64,000 nt of DNA from assembly GCA_019456145.1 (NCBI GenBank), contig VRUL01000013.1, forward strand, positions 62,001 through 126,000. The letters run 5' to 3'. Of the stretch, positions 1-9,987 are shown piece by piece (the stretch's first letter is position 1; each line of letters opens with the position of its first letter). Made by a program: the position numbers and the translations under genes. Source of the DNA: Planctomycetota bacterium (lineage in GTDB: Bacteria > Planctomycetota > Phycisphaerae > Sedimentisphaerales > Anaerobacaceae). A model generated the notes under the pieces. That model did not search any database. It was given only the letters and a program-made list of their open reading frames with translations, and was not told the origin of the DNA.

Positions 1-43
1 GAAAAGGCACGAAATCGTCCCGTTAATAAAGGTCAACCTGGCT

Positions 44-1420
44 ATGCTACGGTTAGTGACTTGTATTTGTGTATTAACCCCGTTAGAAATCCTTGCCAAA
101 GCCAACAAAAAGGTTGCTGGCGTGTTATTTCTAACGGGATTAACATTTGCGGGCTCGTGCATATTAGTTTCAAAACCCGCCCTTAACACCGATGTGGTTA
201 CGGTTTTTCTAACCGGCAATGAGCTTGGGGCGTTGATACCCTGCGGCTGCAGCGGTGGACAACTTGGGGGGCTTGACAGACGCCCGGCGGTATTCAACAG
301 CGTGCCAGCCCAAAGAAGGTTGATTGTCGATACCGGCTTGTTCGTCGAAGGTGACGGTGAACAGGACCTAATCAAGTTCGATATAGTATTTCAAGCGTTT
401 AGTCTTATGGGTTACGACCTGGTCAATCTGGCCGAAGAAGATATCAAGGCAGCCGAAAATCTCGGTCTGCTGGATAGTATAGGCTCTGTTTTTAATGCAA
501 TAACTTCTTACAGGCCGACTGATTCGAATCTACCCACAAAGTTCACGAAGAAGTTCCCATTGAAAGGCGGGACTATAGCCGTTACGGTTGCGGTTTTTGA
601 CGTGGAATCTGCGCCGATAGAGCAAATAGGGAATGTTTTCCCCCCCCGGGCCGGAGTGCAAACGGTCAACATCCTTATCCTGAACCGCTGTGCTCCCGGG
701 ATTATTAATTCTATTACGAAGAATGAAATCGTAGATTGTCTGATTTGTCCTGCTGAATCCGATGAGCCGGCTTTGTTGTCTGCTCGTGGTAAAAGACCTT
801 TGGTTATCTCGGTAGGGCGCTTCGGGAGGTATATATGCAAATTGGAGATTAAACCCTCCCAGGACAAAGGCAAGCCACAATTGAGTTTTAGCCCTATCCC
901 GGTTAAAGAGGTTTTGAAGCCGGACAAAACTCTGGTTGATTTGTACAAAGACTATCAACAGCTTGTTAAAGGGGCCAATCTTCTGGAGAAGATTCCGCGT
1001 TTTAGTTTACCTGATGGTTTGGAATATACGGGTACCGAGTCCTGTAAGGATTGTCATCAGTACGAATATGACAAATGGAGCACACAATCACACGCCCATG
1101 CTTATGAGACGCTGAAGAGTGTTGATTCGGAGCTTGATCCTGAATGCGTGGTCTGTCATGTTGTCGGATTGAAATATGAGAGCGGTTTTGTGTCGGAGGA
1201 GGAAACCGGTCATTTGAAGGATGTCGGGTGCGAAATCTGCCACGGTCCGGGCTCGGCACATAACGAAACTATGGGAAAGGCCGAAACCACCGGGCCCAAG
1301 CTGGATTGCACAGATTGCCATACACCTGAAAACAGCGGCAACTATGCTGGGAATGAAGAGCATTATTTTGAAAAAATAGTTCATTGGAGGGAACCAATGG
1401 CCCCGGGTAATGTCAAATAA
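44..1420 (+). CDS. Multihaem cytochrome c (c554-like) with 5'-nucleotidase-like N-terminal region
   Basis: Predicted exported electron-transfer protein. Four haem-binding CXXCH motifs are visible in the C-terminal third (CKDCH about residue 334, CVVCH 367, CEICH 396, CTDCH 422), in the spacing style of the cytochrome c554 family. The N-terminal half has a PCGCSGGQLGGLDRR motif, which I associate with UshA-like regions fused to such cytochromes in planctomycetes (family recall, not searched). A hydrophobic stretch at about residues 24-45 could be a signal or anchor. The start is uncertain: the frame stays open to the window edge and there is no Shine-Dalgarno sequence before this ATG, so the gene may begin upstream. 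It may be the first gene of the secretion-linked block. Confidence 0.75.
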   Translation: MLRLVTCICVLTPLEILAKANKKVAGVLFLTGLTFAGSCILVSKPALNTDVVTVFLTGNELGALIPCGCSGGQLGGLDRRPAVFNSVPAQRRLIVDTGLFVEGDGEQDLIKFDIVFQAFSLMGYDLVNLAEEDIKAAENLGLLDSIGSVFNAITSYRPTDSNLPTKFTKKFPLKGGTIAVTVAVFDVESAPIEQIGNVFPPRAGVQTVNILILNRCAPGIINSITKNEIVDCLICPAESDEPALLSARGKRPLVISVGRFGRYICKLEIKPSQDKGKPQLSFSPIPVKEVLKPDKTLVDLYKDYQQLVKGANLLEKIPRFSLPDGLEYTGTESCKDCHQYEYDKWSTQSHAHAYETLKSVDSELDPECVVCHVVGLKYESGFVSEEETGHLKDVGCEICHGPGSAHNETMGKAETTGPKLDCTDCHTPENSGNYAGNEEHYFEKIVHWREPMAPGNVK

Positions 1421-1499
1421 AATAGGCAATATAGAGCTGTAAATTGTGATTCGTGAATAGATGGTTCCGAAGTGTAAAGCCTAATACGAGAAACGAAAT

Positions 1500-2549
1500 A
1501 TGATAAAGACTTTGCGGATAACAACAATTATAGCGGCGCTTTTGGCTGTGGTTTTTTTTGCTTTTCCCGTAGTTTATGGTTATCGGGGTGACGAAAAGAT
1601 CGAGAAATTTCTCAATTCGCCCGGTGCGATAGAGAAGTTTAACAAAGCCAAAGGTGCTAAAGTCAAGTCTGTAAACCAGATTTCACCGCTTGTCAAACAG
1701 GCAGCGGCGTTTGGATTGTATCTAAATCCTCCTGTTCGTAAGGCTGTGCAACGGAAACGGGGTGTTCCTCCAGTGGCCCGTAAGCCGGCCCCTATCCCCG
1801 AACTTCAAAAAGCCTCTGTCAAATTTGACCTTGTCGGCACCTCTTATTATGCGTCACGTCCGGAGCTGTCGCTGGCCTACATTAATGAGCCCGGGAAGGG
1901 TATGTACTGGGTCAGACAAGGCACGAAGGTGGCCCACATAGTTATTGAGGAGGTAAAAGACGGTGCTATAGTCATTCAAGACCGTGGAAAAACCGTCACC
2001 CTTGTAGCGTCCAGGACGCCGAGAAAAAGTCTTATTAAAGGGGAAAACACTTCCAAATCCACGCCTGTTTCTTCCGGGGCTTTAGCCAGTATTACAAGCA
2101 ATATTGCCAGGCCCGTAGTAAGTAGTAAGTCGGCAAAGACGGCTGCCGTGCCTCCTGTGGGCACTTCCGGCAGGGCAAGTAGAAGACCGTTTCCTGTGGG
2201 CGCTTCCGGCAGGGCAGTTAGAAGACCGCCGCAGGTAAATAAGGCTGAACAGGATAAAGTCCTGGCAGATTTCATTAACGAGTTGAAAGCTATGCAGGCG
2301 GAGTCAGAGTCCGGCAAAAGTGGTTCTGTATATAACAGTGCTGAAGAAGCGGCGGCGTTGAAAGAGGCCATTGCCGACTTTGAAGCTATGCGTATAACCG
2401 CTGAAGAGGCTGAGGGATTAGACCGTTTAGGAAAAAAATTGGGGAACGTTGAGCGTGAACCGGGTCGTGCCCGGAGTTCTAAAGTTCAAAGGTCAAAAAG
2501 ACCACAGCCTCCGAGGGGGCCGAATTCGCCGCCAAGACCGCCGAGGTAA
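1500..2549 (+). CDS. Exported GspC/PilP-like protein, probable T2SS accessory
   Basis: 349-residue protein with an N-terminal hydrophobic segment (residues 7-27) acting as signal or inner-membrane anchor. A compact domain at about residues 105-180 (starting FDLVGTSYYASRPELS, then VRQGTKV and VVIQDRGKTV-like strands) resembles the homology region of GspC/PilP, which docks on the secretin. Position directly upstream of gspD fits. The middle holds two short repeats (PVGTSGRASRRPF / PVGASGRAVRRPP), and the C-terminus is Arg/Pro-rich and probably disordered. No PDZ domain is seen, unlike classical GspC. The role is inferred from fold resemblance plus synteny; it could be a lineage-specific protein. 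Confidence 0.55.
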   Translation: MIKTLRITTIIAALLAVVFFAFPVVYGYRGDEKIEKFLNSPGAIEKFNKAKGAKVKSVNQISPLVKQAAAFGLYLNPPVRKAVQRKRGVPPVARKPAPIPELQKASVKFDLVGTSYYASRPELSLAYINEPGKGMYWVRQGTKVAHIVIEEVKDGAIVIQDRGKTVTLVASRTPRKSLIKGENTSKSTPVSSGALASITSNIARPVVSSKSAKTAAVPPVGTSGRASRRPFPVGASGRAVRRPPQVNKAEQDKVLADFINELKAMQAESESGKSGSVYNSAEEAAALKEAIADFEAMRITAEEAEGLDRLGKKLGNVEREPGRARSSKVQRSKRPQPPRGPNSPPRPPR

Positions 2550-3041
2550 TAGTCCGGCACAAATTCCCAGCGCCAAAACGGCGTGTTTGGGACCAATTCA
2601 CACAATTATTGCGGGATAGCAGACTACAAGTGTCTGCGTTTTGCCTTATACCAATGACAGGGTGAAATTGGCGATTAGCCTTTTGTCATTCCAGGGAAGC
2701 AGAAAACCACGTTTTTTTCGGATAGGCTCTTAATCTGTTTTTCTGTGTTTTTCATGTCGATTTGTCTTAATTTTACATTTGGCTTTTTTCCGGCTTTCCT
2801 TCGGTAAATTCGCGTTTTTTGCGGCAAATCTGCGGAACTTTCAGGCGATTTCTGTGTCTTAAATATATATGGGGTGCTTGATGTGCTCTAACCTTGAGGT
2901 TTGAGCGAATATTTACGTTGGAAACCCATAATTGCTTCAAATGAAGATAAGATTAACGATTTTAAGCTAAAATGCTCGGTAACTACAGAAATCACGATAT
3001 TCAAAAAAGATTGATATTTCGTCAGCCTATTAGGAGGACCT
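2550..3041. other. 492-bp intergenic region before gspD
   Basis: No ORF with coding character. The region is AT-rich and word-repetitive (runs built from variants of AATCTG, TTTTTCTG and TTTGCGG between 2730 and 2870), like other long intergenic regions in this window. A short TGTCATTCC-GGGAA stretch near 2684-2700 may be a decayed copy of the dispersed hairpin repeat. The gspD promoter should lie here, but no convincing -35/-10 pair could be picked out. Confidence 0.5.
3032..3037 (+). promoter_or_regulatory. Strong Shine-Dalgarno site of gspD
   Basis: A perfect AGGAGG lies 4 nt before the ATG at 3042 and fixes the gspD start. Most other genes in the operon have weaker sites, which suggests that the secretin gene opens its own translational unit. 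Confidence 0.75.
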
Positions 3042-6000
3042 ATGCCTGCGAAGCGAAGCTCTTATAGAAAGTTCATTTTTTGGTGCTCCAAAGTCATTCT
3101 TTGGCGTTTGGGGAATGCCTTTATTTTGGCATTAACTCTTTTACTTGCCAGCAGTTATCTTTTTGCCGGTGAGAGTGGCTCTGTACATGTTGAGCCGCGG
3201 TTTAGGGTTTATGCCTTAAAACACATATCAGCCGAGCAGGCCAAAAGCTTGCTGGTTGAGGCCAAGCTCGGGACGGTTTCCCAGCTACCTACTGCCAATA
3301 TGATTTTAGTGACAGGTCAGCCTGGCCAGTTAATCAAGGCCAGCGCAGTTTTGAAGCTTTTTGATGCCGAGACACCTGTTGTTATGAAAGCGATTTTACC
3401 CGCTTCAGCGGCCGTGAAACTGCCCTCGAATGAGCAGATTGCAGCAGAAATTGGCAATATGTCTATCGGCAGCTTCTCTAATCCCCCGAGTGGTGTTGAA
3501 AAGGACAAAGCTATTATAGATGTCCATGATGATTCTGTAGTAGTAATTGCGACTGCCGAGAAGCTTGCAGCAATAATTGAAGCTATCGGAAGATCCGATT
3601 CTAACGGTAGTATTAAGCAGCTTCAAAAAGGGAAATACGAGGCCCTGGAACCGATGCAGCCGAAAATTGACCCGGTCGCAGAGGCCGAGCTTGAACGAGT
3701 TAAAGCCGAGTTTCAAAAAATAAAAGCCGAGCTTAACGGCAGAAACGGTTCTTCTATAGTCTCAAAAGCCGGGCCTCAAGCAAATGACTCTGAAGCAAAT
3801 GGACTTTTTGACAAGCTTCTTGATTCGATTGACGAGGCTGAGGAAAAGATAGCTGAACTGGCCCGACCCACAGATGGCGGACCGGAGCAAAATGAACAGG
3901 CAGTCGAGCCGGTCACCATTGTAACTCCTGTAACTCCAACAGAGAAAATCTCACCGAATGAGCCTCCTGTTGTATTGGAGCAGCCGAAAGAAACGGCTGT
4001 TGAGGCTGCCAGGGAAGCCGAGAAGCCCGACCTTGCTGCTGTAGCTGAGAAGATTGCTGCCAGGGAAGCCGAGAAGCCCGACCTTGCTGCTATAGCTGAG
4101 AAGATTGCTGCCAGGGAAGCCGAAAAACCGGTGGTTCCTAAAAAACATGCAGTTGAGAAGATTGCAACCAAGCTATCGTCGAAAAGGGAACCTAATAGTG
4201 TACCGGAGCAAGTAGCTGTCGAGGTTGAGGAGCCAAATCAAGTTGCTCTTATTTCGCGGGAAGAGCCCGAGAAAGCCACAAAAGCTGTCGAATCGGCTGC
4301 TGCAAACGGGCCATATCAGCCGGAACTGGACACAATTGGAGATGGCAAACTTGAGCTGGATTTACCCCCGAAGATTAATATCATTGATTTGCTGGATTTG
4401 GTCGGTAAGTATCTGAATCTGGACTATATGTACGACCCGGCCGATTTAACCGGCTTAAAAGGTGAGGTTACCCTCGTACTGCAGGGACCTATTAAGATAA
4501 AGGATTTGTATCCGTTGGCCGAATCTGTCCTGAGGTTCAAGGGATTTGTGATGACTCGCCGGGGCAATCTTGTAACTATTGTTCCTATTGCAAAGGTCGC
4601 CAATATTGACGCTCCGATAGTGGACCCCGATAACCCCAAAGTTCAAACCGGCGATGTAATCATAACACGTATCTTTAAATTGAAACATATAGACACAGCC
4701 AGTGCGCAAAATCTTTTGAAAACTATGAAACTTGGCGTAAGCGTCTCGCCTATTGCTGATATTGGAACCCTTATCGTATCCGGATACGCCTACCGAATGG
4801 AACGTATAGAAAGACTTCTTGATATGATTGACAAGCCTGGTGAGAAGAAACAGTTCAGGTCCCGGGCGTTAGAATACACGACTGCAAAGACACTTGCTAC
4901 GAAGGTCAAAGCACTTGCTGAGCAGTTAGGCACAATATCGATTACAGTTGCTGTACCGGCAGTAACAACGCCGGCTCGTCCAACACCGCCTGGGCGAAGA
5001 ACGCCCACCCCTCGGCCTACTCGACCGACTACCCCGACCGCTGCACCTGCCAAATCCACTGTTTATTTAGATGCGGATGAAAGAACGAACCGAATCCTGA
5101 TGATAGGGCTTGAAGAGCAATTAGCCGTTGTCGATACGCTTATCGACGCCCTTGATGTGGAACAGCAGGACCTTCGTACCCTTCGGATGTACGAAATCCA
5201 GCATGTCGATGCCGAGGAGGTAAGGACCAAGCTCAGCGAGCTTGGCATAATCAGCGCCGGGCGAGCTGGTTCGGCAGGTTCTTCCAGAACTTCCGCCAGA
5301 ACTCCCTCCAGAACAACCCCTACCAGCAGAACGAGCGCCATCACCAGACCTACTACTACAACCCCCGGTGCAATACAGGAGCCTCTTGCGGAAGAGCCGC
5401 AGGTAGTAATAATTGAACCGACGAATTCGCTTTTGGTCAATGCCACTTCCCAACAGCACGTCCAGATAGCTACGATTATCGGCTATGTTGACGCCGGTCA
5501 AGACGAAACCCAGAATCCATACGTCATATATCCGCTGGAGAACCAGGACCCTGAAGATCTTGCCGGTGTTCTCGAAAAGCTTATTTCGGAAACCATCACG
5601 GAAAAGAGCGGAACAGACTCAAAGGTCGTAAGAACAACAACAAGAACTAAAATAGAAGAGGACATCTTCATTGTCGCTGACCCGAAGACTTATTCGCTCA
5701 TTGTTTACGCCAGCAAAAAGAACCAGCAGTGGATTGCCTCACTGATCAAAGACCTCGATCAATATCGCCCGCAGGTTCTGCTTGATTGCACGTTGGTGGA
5801 AGTATTTAAGAACGACGAGTTCAACCTTACCATGAACTGGCTGCAGTCTTTCCCGGACTTGACCGAAATATCCGGCAAGGCGTTTGATCTTGCGGATGTT
5901 CTGCTGCCTCAGACCAGGGACCGCTTCATTGATATTAGTAGCAGTGGTAACGCCTTTTATGGTGACGATCATATCAACTTCCTCCTGAGCGCTACCCAGA

Positions 6001-6824
6001 CAAAGAATTACGGAAGGGTGTTGGCCAGGCCCAAAATCCTTGTTAACGATAATGAAGTGGGAATCATCAAAACCCAGGAGACTAAATATATTGTCCGAGT
6101 AGAGTCGAATGTTGTAGCCGGCAGCGGCGTTGGGACCTCCACCACTCGGAGTTCGGTTAACTTTGAGGCCTACGAGGCCGGCGTAACTCTGGAGATTGAG
6201 CCTCATATTAGTAAGGGTGACCAGCTTCGACTCAAAATCAGTATGACACGTTCTGATTTTCGGGAAACTGCCCCGGCCAGAGTGACTGACCCGGAGACCG
6301 GAGCGGTTCGGGAGATTGAAAAGCCACCGGATACAGTGACCAGTGATATTCAAACGATTGTTACCGTTCCTGATAGTTACACAATAATCCTGGGTGGTCT
6401 GGAGAAGCTCTCTCAGAGCAAAGGCGGCTCGAAAATCCCTATTCTGGGTGATATTCCTTTCATTGGCGGTTTGTTCAGAAATACAAGTAACGATGACCAA
6501 CAGGTCAGGCTTTACGTTTTCGTCAAAGCCCAAATCTTAAGGCCGGGGGATGAGATTGACGGAGACTCCACCATGGAAGTGGTATCACGAAAGAACCGAG
6601 CTACATTCGAGAAATATGAGAAGGAAATGCAGGAATACGAGGATTGGCCCGGCATAAAGCCTACACCAATGGACCCGTTGCAGGTTCTCGAAGCTGATGA
6701 ACCAGTATCACTCAGGAACCGGGAGGTATTCGATAGACGCAAAAAAGGAAGGCAGGAGTACAAGGGTTTGCCCGGCACAAAGTCTAAAGTGATGTATCCA
6801 ATGAAAGTTCTCGAACTCAATTAA
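3042..6824 (+). CDS. gspD: Type II secretion system secretin GspD
   Basis: Outer-membrane secretin forming the exit pore of the T2SS. At 1260 residues it is nearly twice the usual ~650-700. An N0-like segment occurs at about 54-110 and again at 437-515, followed by N1-type repeats from about 540. The secretin core spans about 905-1165, with VLARPKILVNDNE near 993 and the hallmark IPILGDIPFIGGLF near 1133. Extra material: an Ala/Glu-rich region with a 17-residue repeat (about 322-363), two Pro/Thr/Ser-rich inserts inside N-domains (about 646-670 and 745-780), and an 80-residue tail made of two related 37-residue units. An N-terminal signal anchor is present. The family call is certain; the functions of the insertions are unknown. 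Confidence 0.95.
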   Translation: MPAKRSSYRKFIFWCSKVILWRLGNAFILALTLLLASSYLFAGESGSVHVEPRFRVYALKHISAEQAKSLLVEAKLGTVSQLPTANMILVTGQPGQLIKASAVLKLFDAETPVVMKAILPASAAVKLPSNEQIAAEIGNMSIGSFSNPPSGVEKDKAIIDVHDDSVVVIATAEKLAAIIEAIGRSDSNGSIKQLQKGKYEALEPMQPKIDPVAEAELERVKAEFQKIKAELNGRNGSSIVSKAGPQANDSEANGLFDKLLDSIDEAEEKIAELARPTDGGPEQNEQAVEPVTIVTPVTPTEKISPNEPPVVLEQPKETAVEAAREAEKPDLAAVAEKIAAREAEKPDLAAIAEKIAAREAEKPVVPKKHAVEKIATKLSSKREPNSVPEQVAVEVEEPNQVALISREEPEKATKAVESAAANGPYQPELDTIGDGKLELDLPPKINIIDLLDLVGKYLNLDYMYDPADLTGLKGEVTLVLQGPIKIKDLYPLAESVLRFKGFVMTRRGNLVTIVPIAKVANIDAPIVDPDNPKVQTGDVIITRIFKLKHIDTASAQNLLKTMKLGVSVSPIADIGTLIVSGYAYRMERIERLLDMIDKPGEKKQFRSRALEYTTAKTLATKVKALAEQLGTISITVAVPAVTTPARPTPPGRRTPTPRPTRPTTPTAAPAKSTVYLDADERTNRILMIGLEEQLAVVDTLIDALDVEQQDLRTLRMYEIQHVDAEEVRTKLSELGIISAGRAGSAGSSRTSARTPSRTTPTSRTSAITRPTTTTPGAIQEPLAEEPQVVIIEPTNSLLVNATSQQHVQIATIIGYVDAGQDETQNPYVIYPLENQDPEDLAGVLEKLISETITEKSGTDSKVVRTTTRTKIEEDIFIVADPKTYSLIVYASKKNQQWIASLIKDLDQYRPQVLLDCTLVEVFKNDEFNLTMNWLQSFPDLTEISGKAFDLADVLLPQTRDRFIDISSSGNAFYGDDHINFLLSATQTKNYGRVLARPKILVNDNEVGIIKTQETKYIVRVESNVVAGSGVGTSTTRSSVNFEAYEAGVTLEIEPHISKGDQLRLKISMTRSDFRETAPARVTDPETGAVREIEKPPDTVTSDIQTIVTVPDSYTIILGGLEKLSQSKGGSKIPILGDIPFIGGLFRNTSNDDQQVRLYVFVKAQILRPGDEIDGDSTMEVVSRKNRATFEKYEKEMQEYEDWPGIKPTPMDPLQVLEADEPVSLRNREVFDRRKKGRQEYKGLPGTKSKVMYPMKVLELN
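4005..4130 (+). repeat. 51-bp tandem repeat inside gspD (about 2.5 copies)
   Basis: Two nearly identical 51-bp units (4005-4055 and 4056-4106) and a 24-bp partial third unit encode REAEKPDLAAVAEKIAA-type repeats. The copies differ by single bases, which suggests recent slippage or unequal exchange. The encoded segment is charged and Ala-rich, probably a helical or flexible periplasmic linker. Confidence 0.85.
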
Positions 6825-6883
6825 AGCGTTGTGCGTGGCGCAATAGGCGATACGATATAGGCAATATGAAGGCAATATGAAGT

Positions 6884-8629
6884 ATGAAAAATTTATTAAT
6901 ACAAACAGCTAAACGGACGGATTTGATTAATGCTGAGCAGTTGGCCAAATTTCTGGAAGAAAACCACAGCGGGCAGCGTCTTGACGAGGCCCTGCTTTCG
7001 TGCCCTTACTTTACCGAAGATATGGTTTTGAAGCTCTTTGCCGAGGCGCTTGGCTGTGAGTTTCTATCTGAAATCCGTCCCACGTCCGTACCGGTCGAGT
7101 TTGTTGAAGCAGTTCCTGCCGCATACGCTCAGCACCATTTTCTTATCGGCATAAAAACCGAAGACGGTGAAACTGTCGAAGGCGCCGACGCCGAAACCTC
7201 CGACCGTCAAACCGAGCTTACAGTAGTTTTGTCCAAGCCGTTGGATGCAAATGCCCTGGATAATGTTTCCAAGATGACGGGTCTGCCTGTCAGGCCTGCT
7301 ATATCCACTCGTGCCACAATCACCTCTGTAATAGATGTTGCATACGAGCAGAGGACAACGGTCATCGAGGATGTGGCCGAAGAGCTGGATTCCCAAAATC
7401 TCGACCAGCTTGTTGACGAAGTTGCCGCTTCTGATGACCTGCTTGATGTGGTGAACAGGCCTCCGGTTATCAGGCTGGTCAATGATATTCTTTTTCGTGC
7501 TTTGCAATTGAGGGCCAGTGATATTCATGTTCACCCTTACGAGGCAAAGATTCAGATTCGTTATCGTATCGACGGGATATTGTACGACACACTCAGTTTG
7601 AACAGAAATGTCTTACCGTTGATTATTTCGCGTATCAAGGTTATGGCGGGCATGGACATTGCCGAGCGCCGGCTTCCACAGGACGGCCGATGCAGTGTCC
7701 GGCTGGGCAAGCGTGAAGTCGATTTGCGTATCAGCACGGTGCCGACAAGCTATGGTGAGCGCAGTGTCTTACGTCTGCTTGATAAAAGCACCGCCCTGTA
7801 TGGGTTAGATGAGCTTGGCCTTTACGGTGAAGATTTGAAGAAATTCGATTCTTTGCTCACCCACTCGCACGGGGTTATTTTCGTAACGGGCCCAACGGGC
7901 AGCGGCAAAAGCACGACTCTTTACGCCTGCCTTAACAGGATTAATTCAGCCGAAAAAAATGTTATGACCATAGAAGACCCCATCGAGTATCAGCTCGAAG
8001 GGATAAGCCAGATGCAGGTTGCTTCGAAAAAGGGTGTAACATTTGCAAATGCTCTGCGGCATGTCCTTCGTCAGGACCCGGATGTTATCATGATCGGAGA
8101 AGTTCGAGACATCGAGACGGCCCGTATGGCAATACAGTCTTCTCTGACCGGTCATTTGGTTTTCAGCACACTTCACACAAACGATTCTGCCGGAGCTTTG
8201 ACCCGGCTTTTGGATTTGGGCCTTGAGCCTTATCTGGTAAGTTCTTCCTTGATTGCTGTAATAGCTCAACGATTAGTGCGAAAGGTTTGCCCGGAGTGCA
8301 GGGAGGTTGCTGAACCCGCAGATCGCGAATTGTCAGAGCTGGGGATAGGCTCATCTGACTTGAGTAACGGCGGGGAGTTCTTTGTCGGCCGAGGCTGTGA
8401 GAGGTGTTTTCAGACCGGTTATAGGGGCCGAACGGGTGTTTATGAAGTCATGGTGCTTAACGAAGAAATCCAGAACCTCGTATACAAAAGAGAAACTGCT
8501 GGTACAATAAAGAAGATTGCCCTTAACGCAGGTATGCAGACATTGCGAATGGATGGGGCCAGGAAAGTTCTTGCCGGGGTAACGACTGTCTCAGAGGTCT
8601 TGAGAGTGACACAGGCTGATGTAATGTAA
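6884..8629 (+). CDS. gspE: Type II secretion ATPase GspE
   Basis: Cytoplasmic hexameric ATPase that powers pseudopilus assembly. An N-terminal N1E/MshEN-like domain occupies about residues 1-150. The ATPase core has Walker A GPTGSGKST at about 336, an Asp-box region around MTIEDPIEYQ, Walker B DVIMIGEVRD at about 400 and a His-box near HLVFSTLHTND. The zinc-binding C-terminal element is present as CPEC (about 469) and CERC (about 505), typical of GspE/PilB and absent from PilT. Length (581) is normal. It lies 59 bp behind gspD. The gap contains word-like repeats (ATAGGCAATATGAAG-type). Confidence 0.95.
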   Translation: MKNLLIQTAKRTDLINAEQLAKFLEENHSGQRLDEALLSCPYFTEDMVLKLFAEALGCEFLSEIRPTSVPVEFVEAVPAAYAQHHFLIGIKTEDGETVEGADAETSDRQTELTVVLSKPLDANALDNVSKMTGLPVRPAISTRATITSVIDVAYEQRTTVIEDVAEELDSQNLDQLVDEVAASDDLLDVVNRPPVIRLVNDILFRALQLRASDIHVHPYEAKIQIRYRIDGILYDTLSLNRNVLPLIISRIKVMAGMDIAERRLPQDGRCSVRLGKREVDLRISTVPTSYGERSVLRLLDKSTALYGLDELGLYGEDLKKFDSLLTHSHGVIFVTGPTGSGKSTTLYACLNRINSAEKNVMTIEDPIEYQLEGISQMQVASKKGVTFANALRHVLRQDPDVIMIGEVRDIETARMAIQSSLTGHLVFSTLHTNDSAGALTRLLDLGLEPYLVSSSLIAVIAQRLVRKVCPECREVAEPADRELSELGIGSSDLSNGGEFFVGRGCERCFQTGYRGRTGVYEVMVLNEEIQNLVYKRETAGTIKKIALNAGMQTLRMDGARKVLAGVTTVSEVLRVTQADVM

Positions 8630-8742
8630 CGAGAAGTGAAAAGCTTAAAGCGAAAAACGCAAAACCACAGTGTAAAATTCAAAACTTTTTAAGTTTTTAA
8701 CTATAATTTTTAGCTTTTACATTTTAATGTTTAATTTCACTT

Positions 8743-9960
8743 ATGCCCAGATACCACTATATAGCGATAGCAACGGACGGTAAAAAAGTCAAAGGTACGA
8801 TTACGGCAGAAAGTTCGTATGCTGCTCGGAAACAGCTTCGGGTGCGCAGCGTCCACCCATCATCAATTGCAGAGGTTGGCTCCGGCGCCGAGAGTAAAGC
8901 TGCGCTATTTTCGATTTTCGCCAGAGTTGGCAAGACCCAGATAATCGATTTTACCAAGCAGATGGCGACGCTGCTTAATTCAGGTATTAAACTGACCGAA
9001 GCGCTTTCTGTCCTTACATTACAAGCCTCGGACGTGCGATTTAAAAACGCGATCAGCGACATTCGGGACCGCGTTGTTACGGGTGAGTCATTTGCCGATG
9101 GATTGAAAGAATACAGCAATTATTTTGATGTCATATTTGTAAGTATGGTGCGTGTAGGTGAGGTTACGGGCTCTTTGGGAAAGAGCCTGTCGACGATTGC
9201 GGGCTTTATGGAAAAACGCCAGCGTGTCGAATCGAAGGTAATTACAGCAATGATATATCCCATTATTCTAATTTTATTTTGCTTTGCGGCCATTCTGATT
9301 TTGACAACCGCGGTCATTCCCAAGATAGGTGAGCAGATCATCAGGGCAGGACAGGAATTGCCCTGGATTACCAAACAATTGATGAACGTCAGTCATGTTC
9401 TTACCAGTTGGCGGCTGTTGATTGTTATTGCGACAGTTTTTGGTATCTTCCTGGCTCTCAGGAAGTTTCTCAAGACAGAGCGTGGTGCATATTTGCGTGA
9501 CAAGCTTTTGCTGTCTTTGCCGTTGTTTGGCCCTCTGATAAAGCAGCGAGTGGTTTCTCGCTTTGCCTCTACACTTTCAACGCTTCTTGGTTCAGGTCTT
9601 GCTATGGCAGAGTCTCTTCGTGTTGTTGCCTCGGTCACGGGCAACAGTCTTATGAAAAGAGCCATCCAGCAGTCGCGTGAGCGGATTCTTGCCGGCGCAG
9701 ATATTGCAACGCCTCTGAGAGACAGCGGGGTTATTGACCCTGCCATTGCCCATATGGTTGCCGTTGGGGAGAAAAGCGGGGAGCTTGAAACGATGCTGAA
9801 AAATATCAGCGAAAACCTCGAGTCCTCAACAGACGTAGTGATTGAGAGATTGAGCGCCGCGATCGAGCCGCTTATAATAATTATTATGGCCGGGATAGTG
9901 GGCCTGATTGCTTATGCAACGATATTACCGATTTTGAAAATATCGTCAGTAAATTTTTAA
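8743..9960 (+). CDS. gspF: Type II secretion inner-membrane protein GspF
   Basis: Polytopic platform protein of the T2SS. Two T2SSF repeats are recognisable (about residues 66-190 and 270-395), each opening with a FTKQMATLLNSG / FASTLSTLLGSG type motif, with three membrane segments at about 168-192, 217-237 and 375-395. The N-terminus MPRYHYIAIATDGKKVKG is typical. Length 405 matches the family. The 113-bp gap behind gspE is AT-rich and contains imperfect inverted words (AAGTGAAA near 8634 and TTTCACTT near 8735). Confidence 0.95.
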   Translation: MPRYHYIAIATDGKKVKGTITAESSYAARKQLRVRSVHPSSIAEVGSGAESKAALFSIFARVGKTQIIDFTKQMATLLNSGIKLTEALSVLTLQASDVRFKNAISDIRDRVVTGESFADGLKEYSNYFDVIFVSMVRVGEVTGSLGKSLSTIAGFMEKRQRVESKVITAMIYPIILILFCFAAILILTTAVIPKIGEQIIRAGQELPWITKQLMNVSHVLTSWRLLIVIATVFGIFLALRKFLKTERGAYLRDKLLLSLPLFGPLIKQRVVSRFASTLSTLLGSGLAMAESLRVVASVTGNSLMKRAIQQSRERILAGADIATPLRDSGVIDPAIAHMVAVGEKSGELETMLKNISENLESSTDVVIERLSAAIEPLIIIIMAGIVGLIAYATILPILKISSVNF

Positions 9961-9987
9961 ATAACCTTTTTAGGAGTTTGAAGATAG

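Noticed and set aside
5739..6533. 264-codon antisense frame inside gspD
   Set aside because: Shadow of the secretin core, which is unmistakable on the plus strand.
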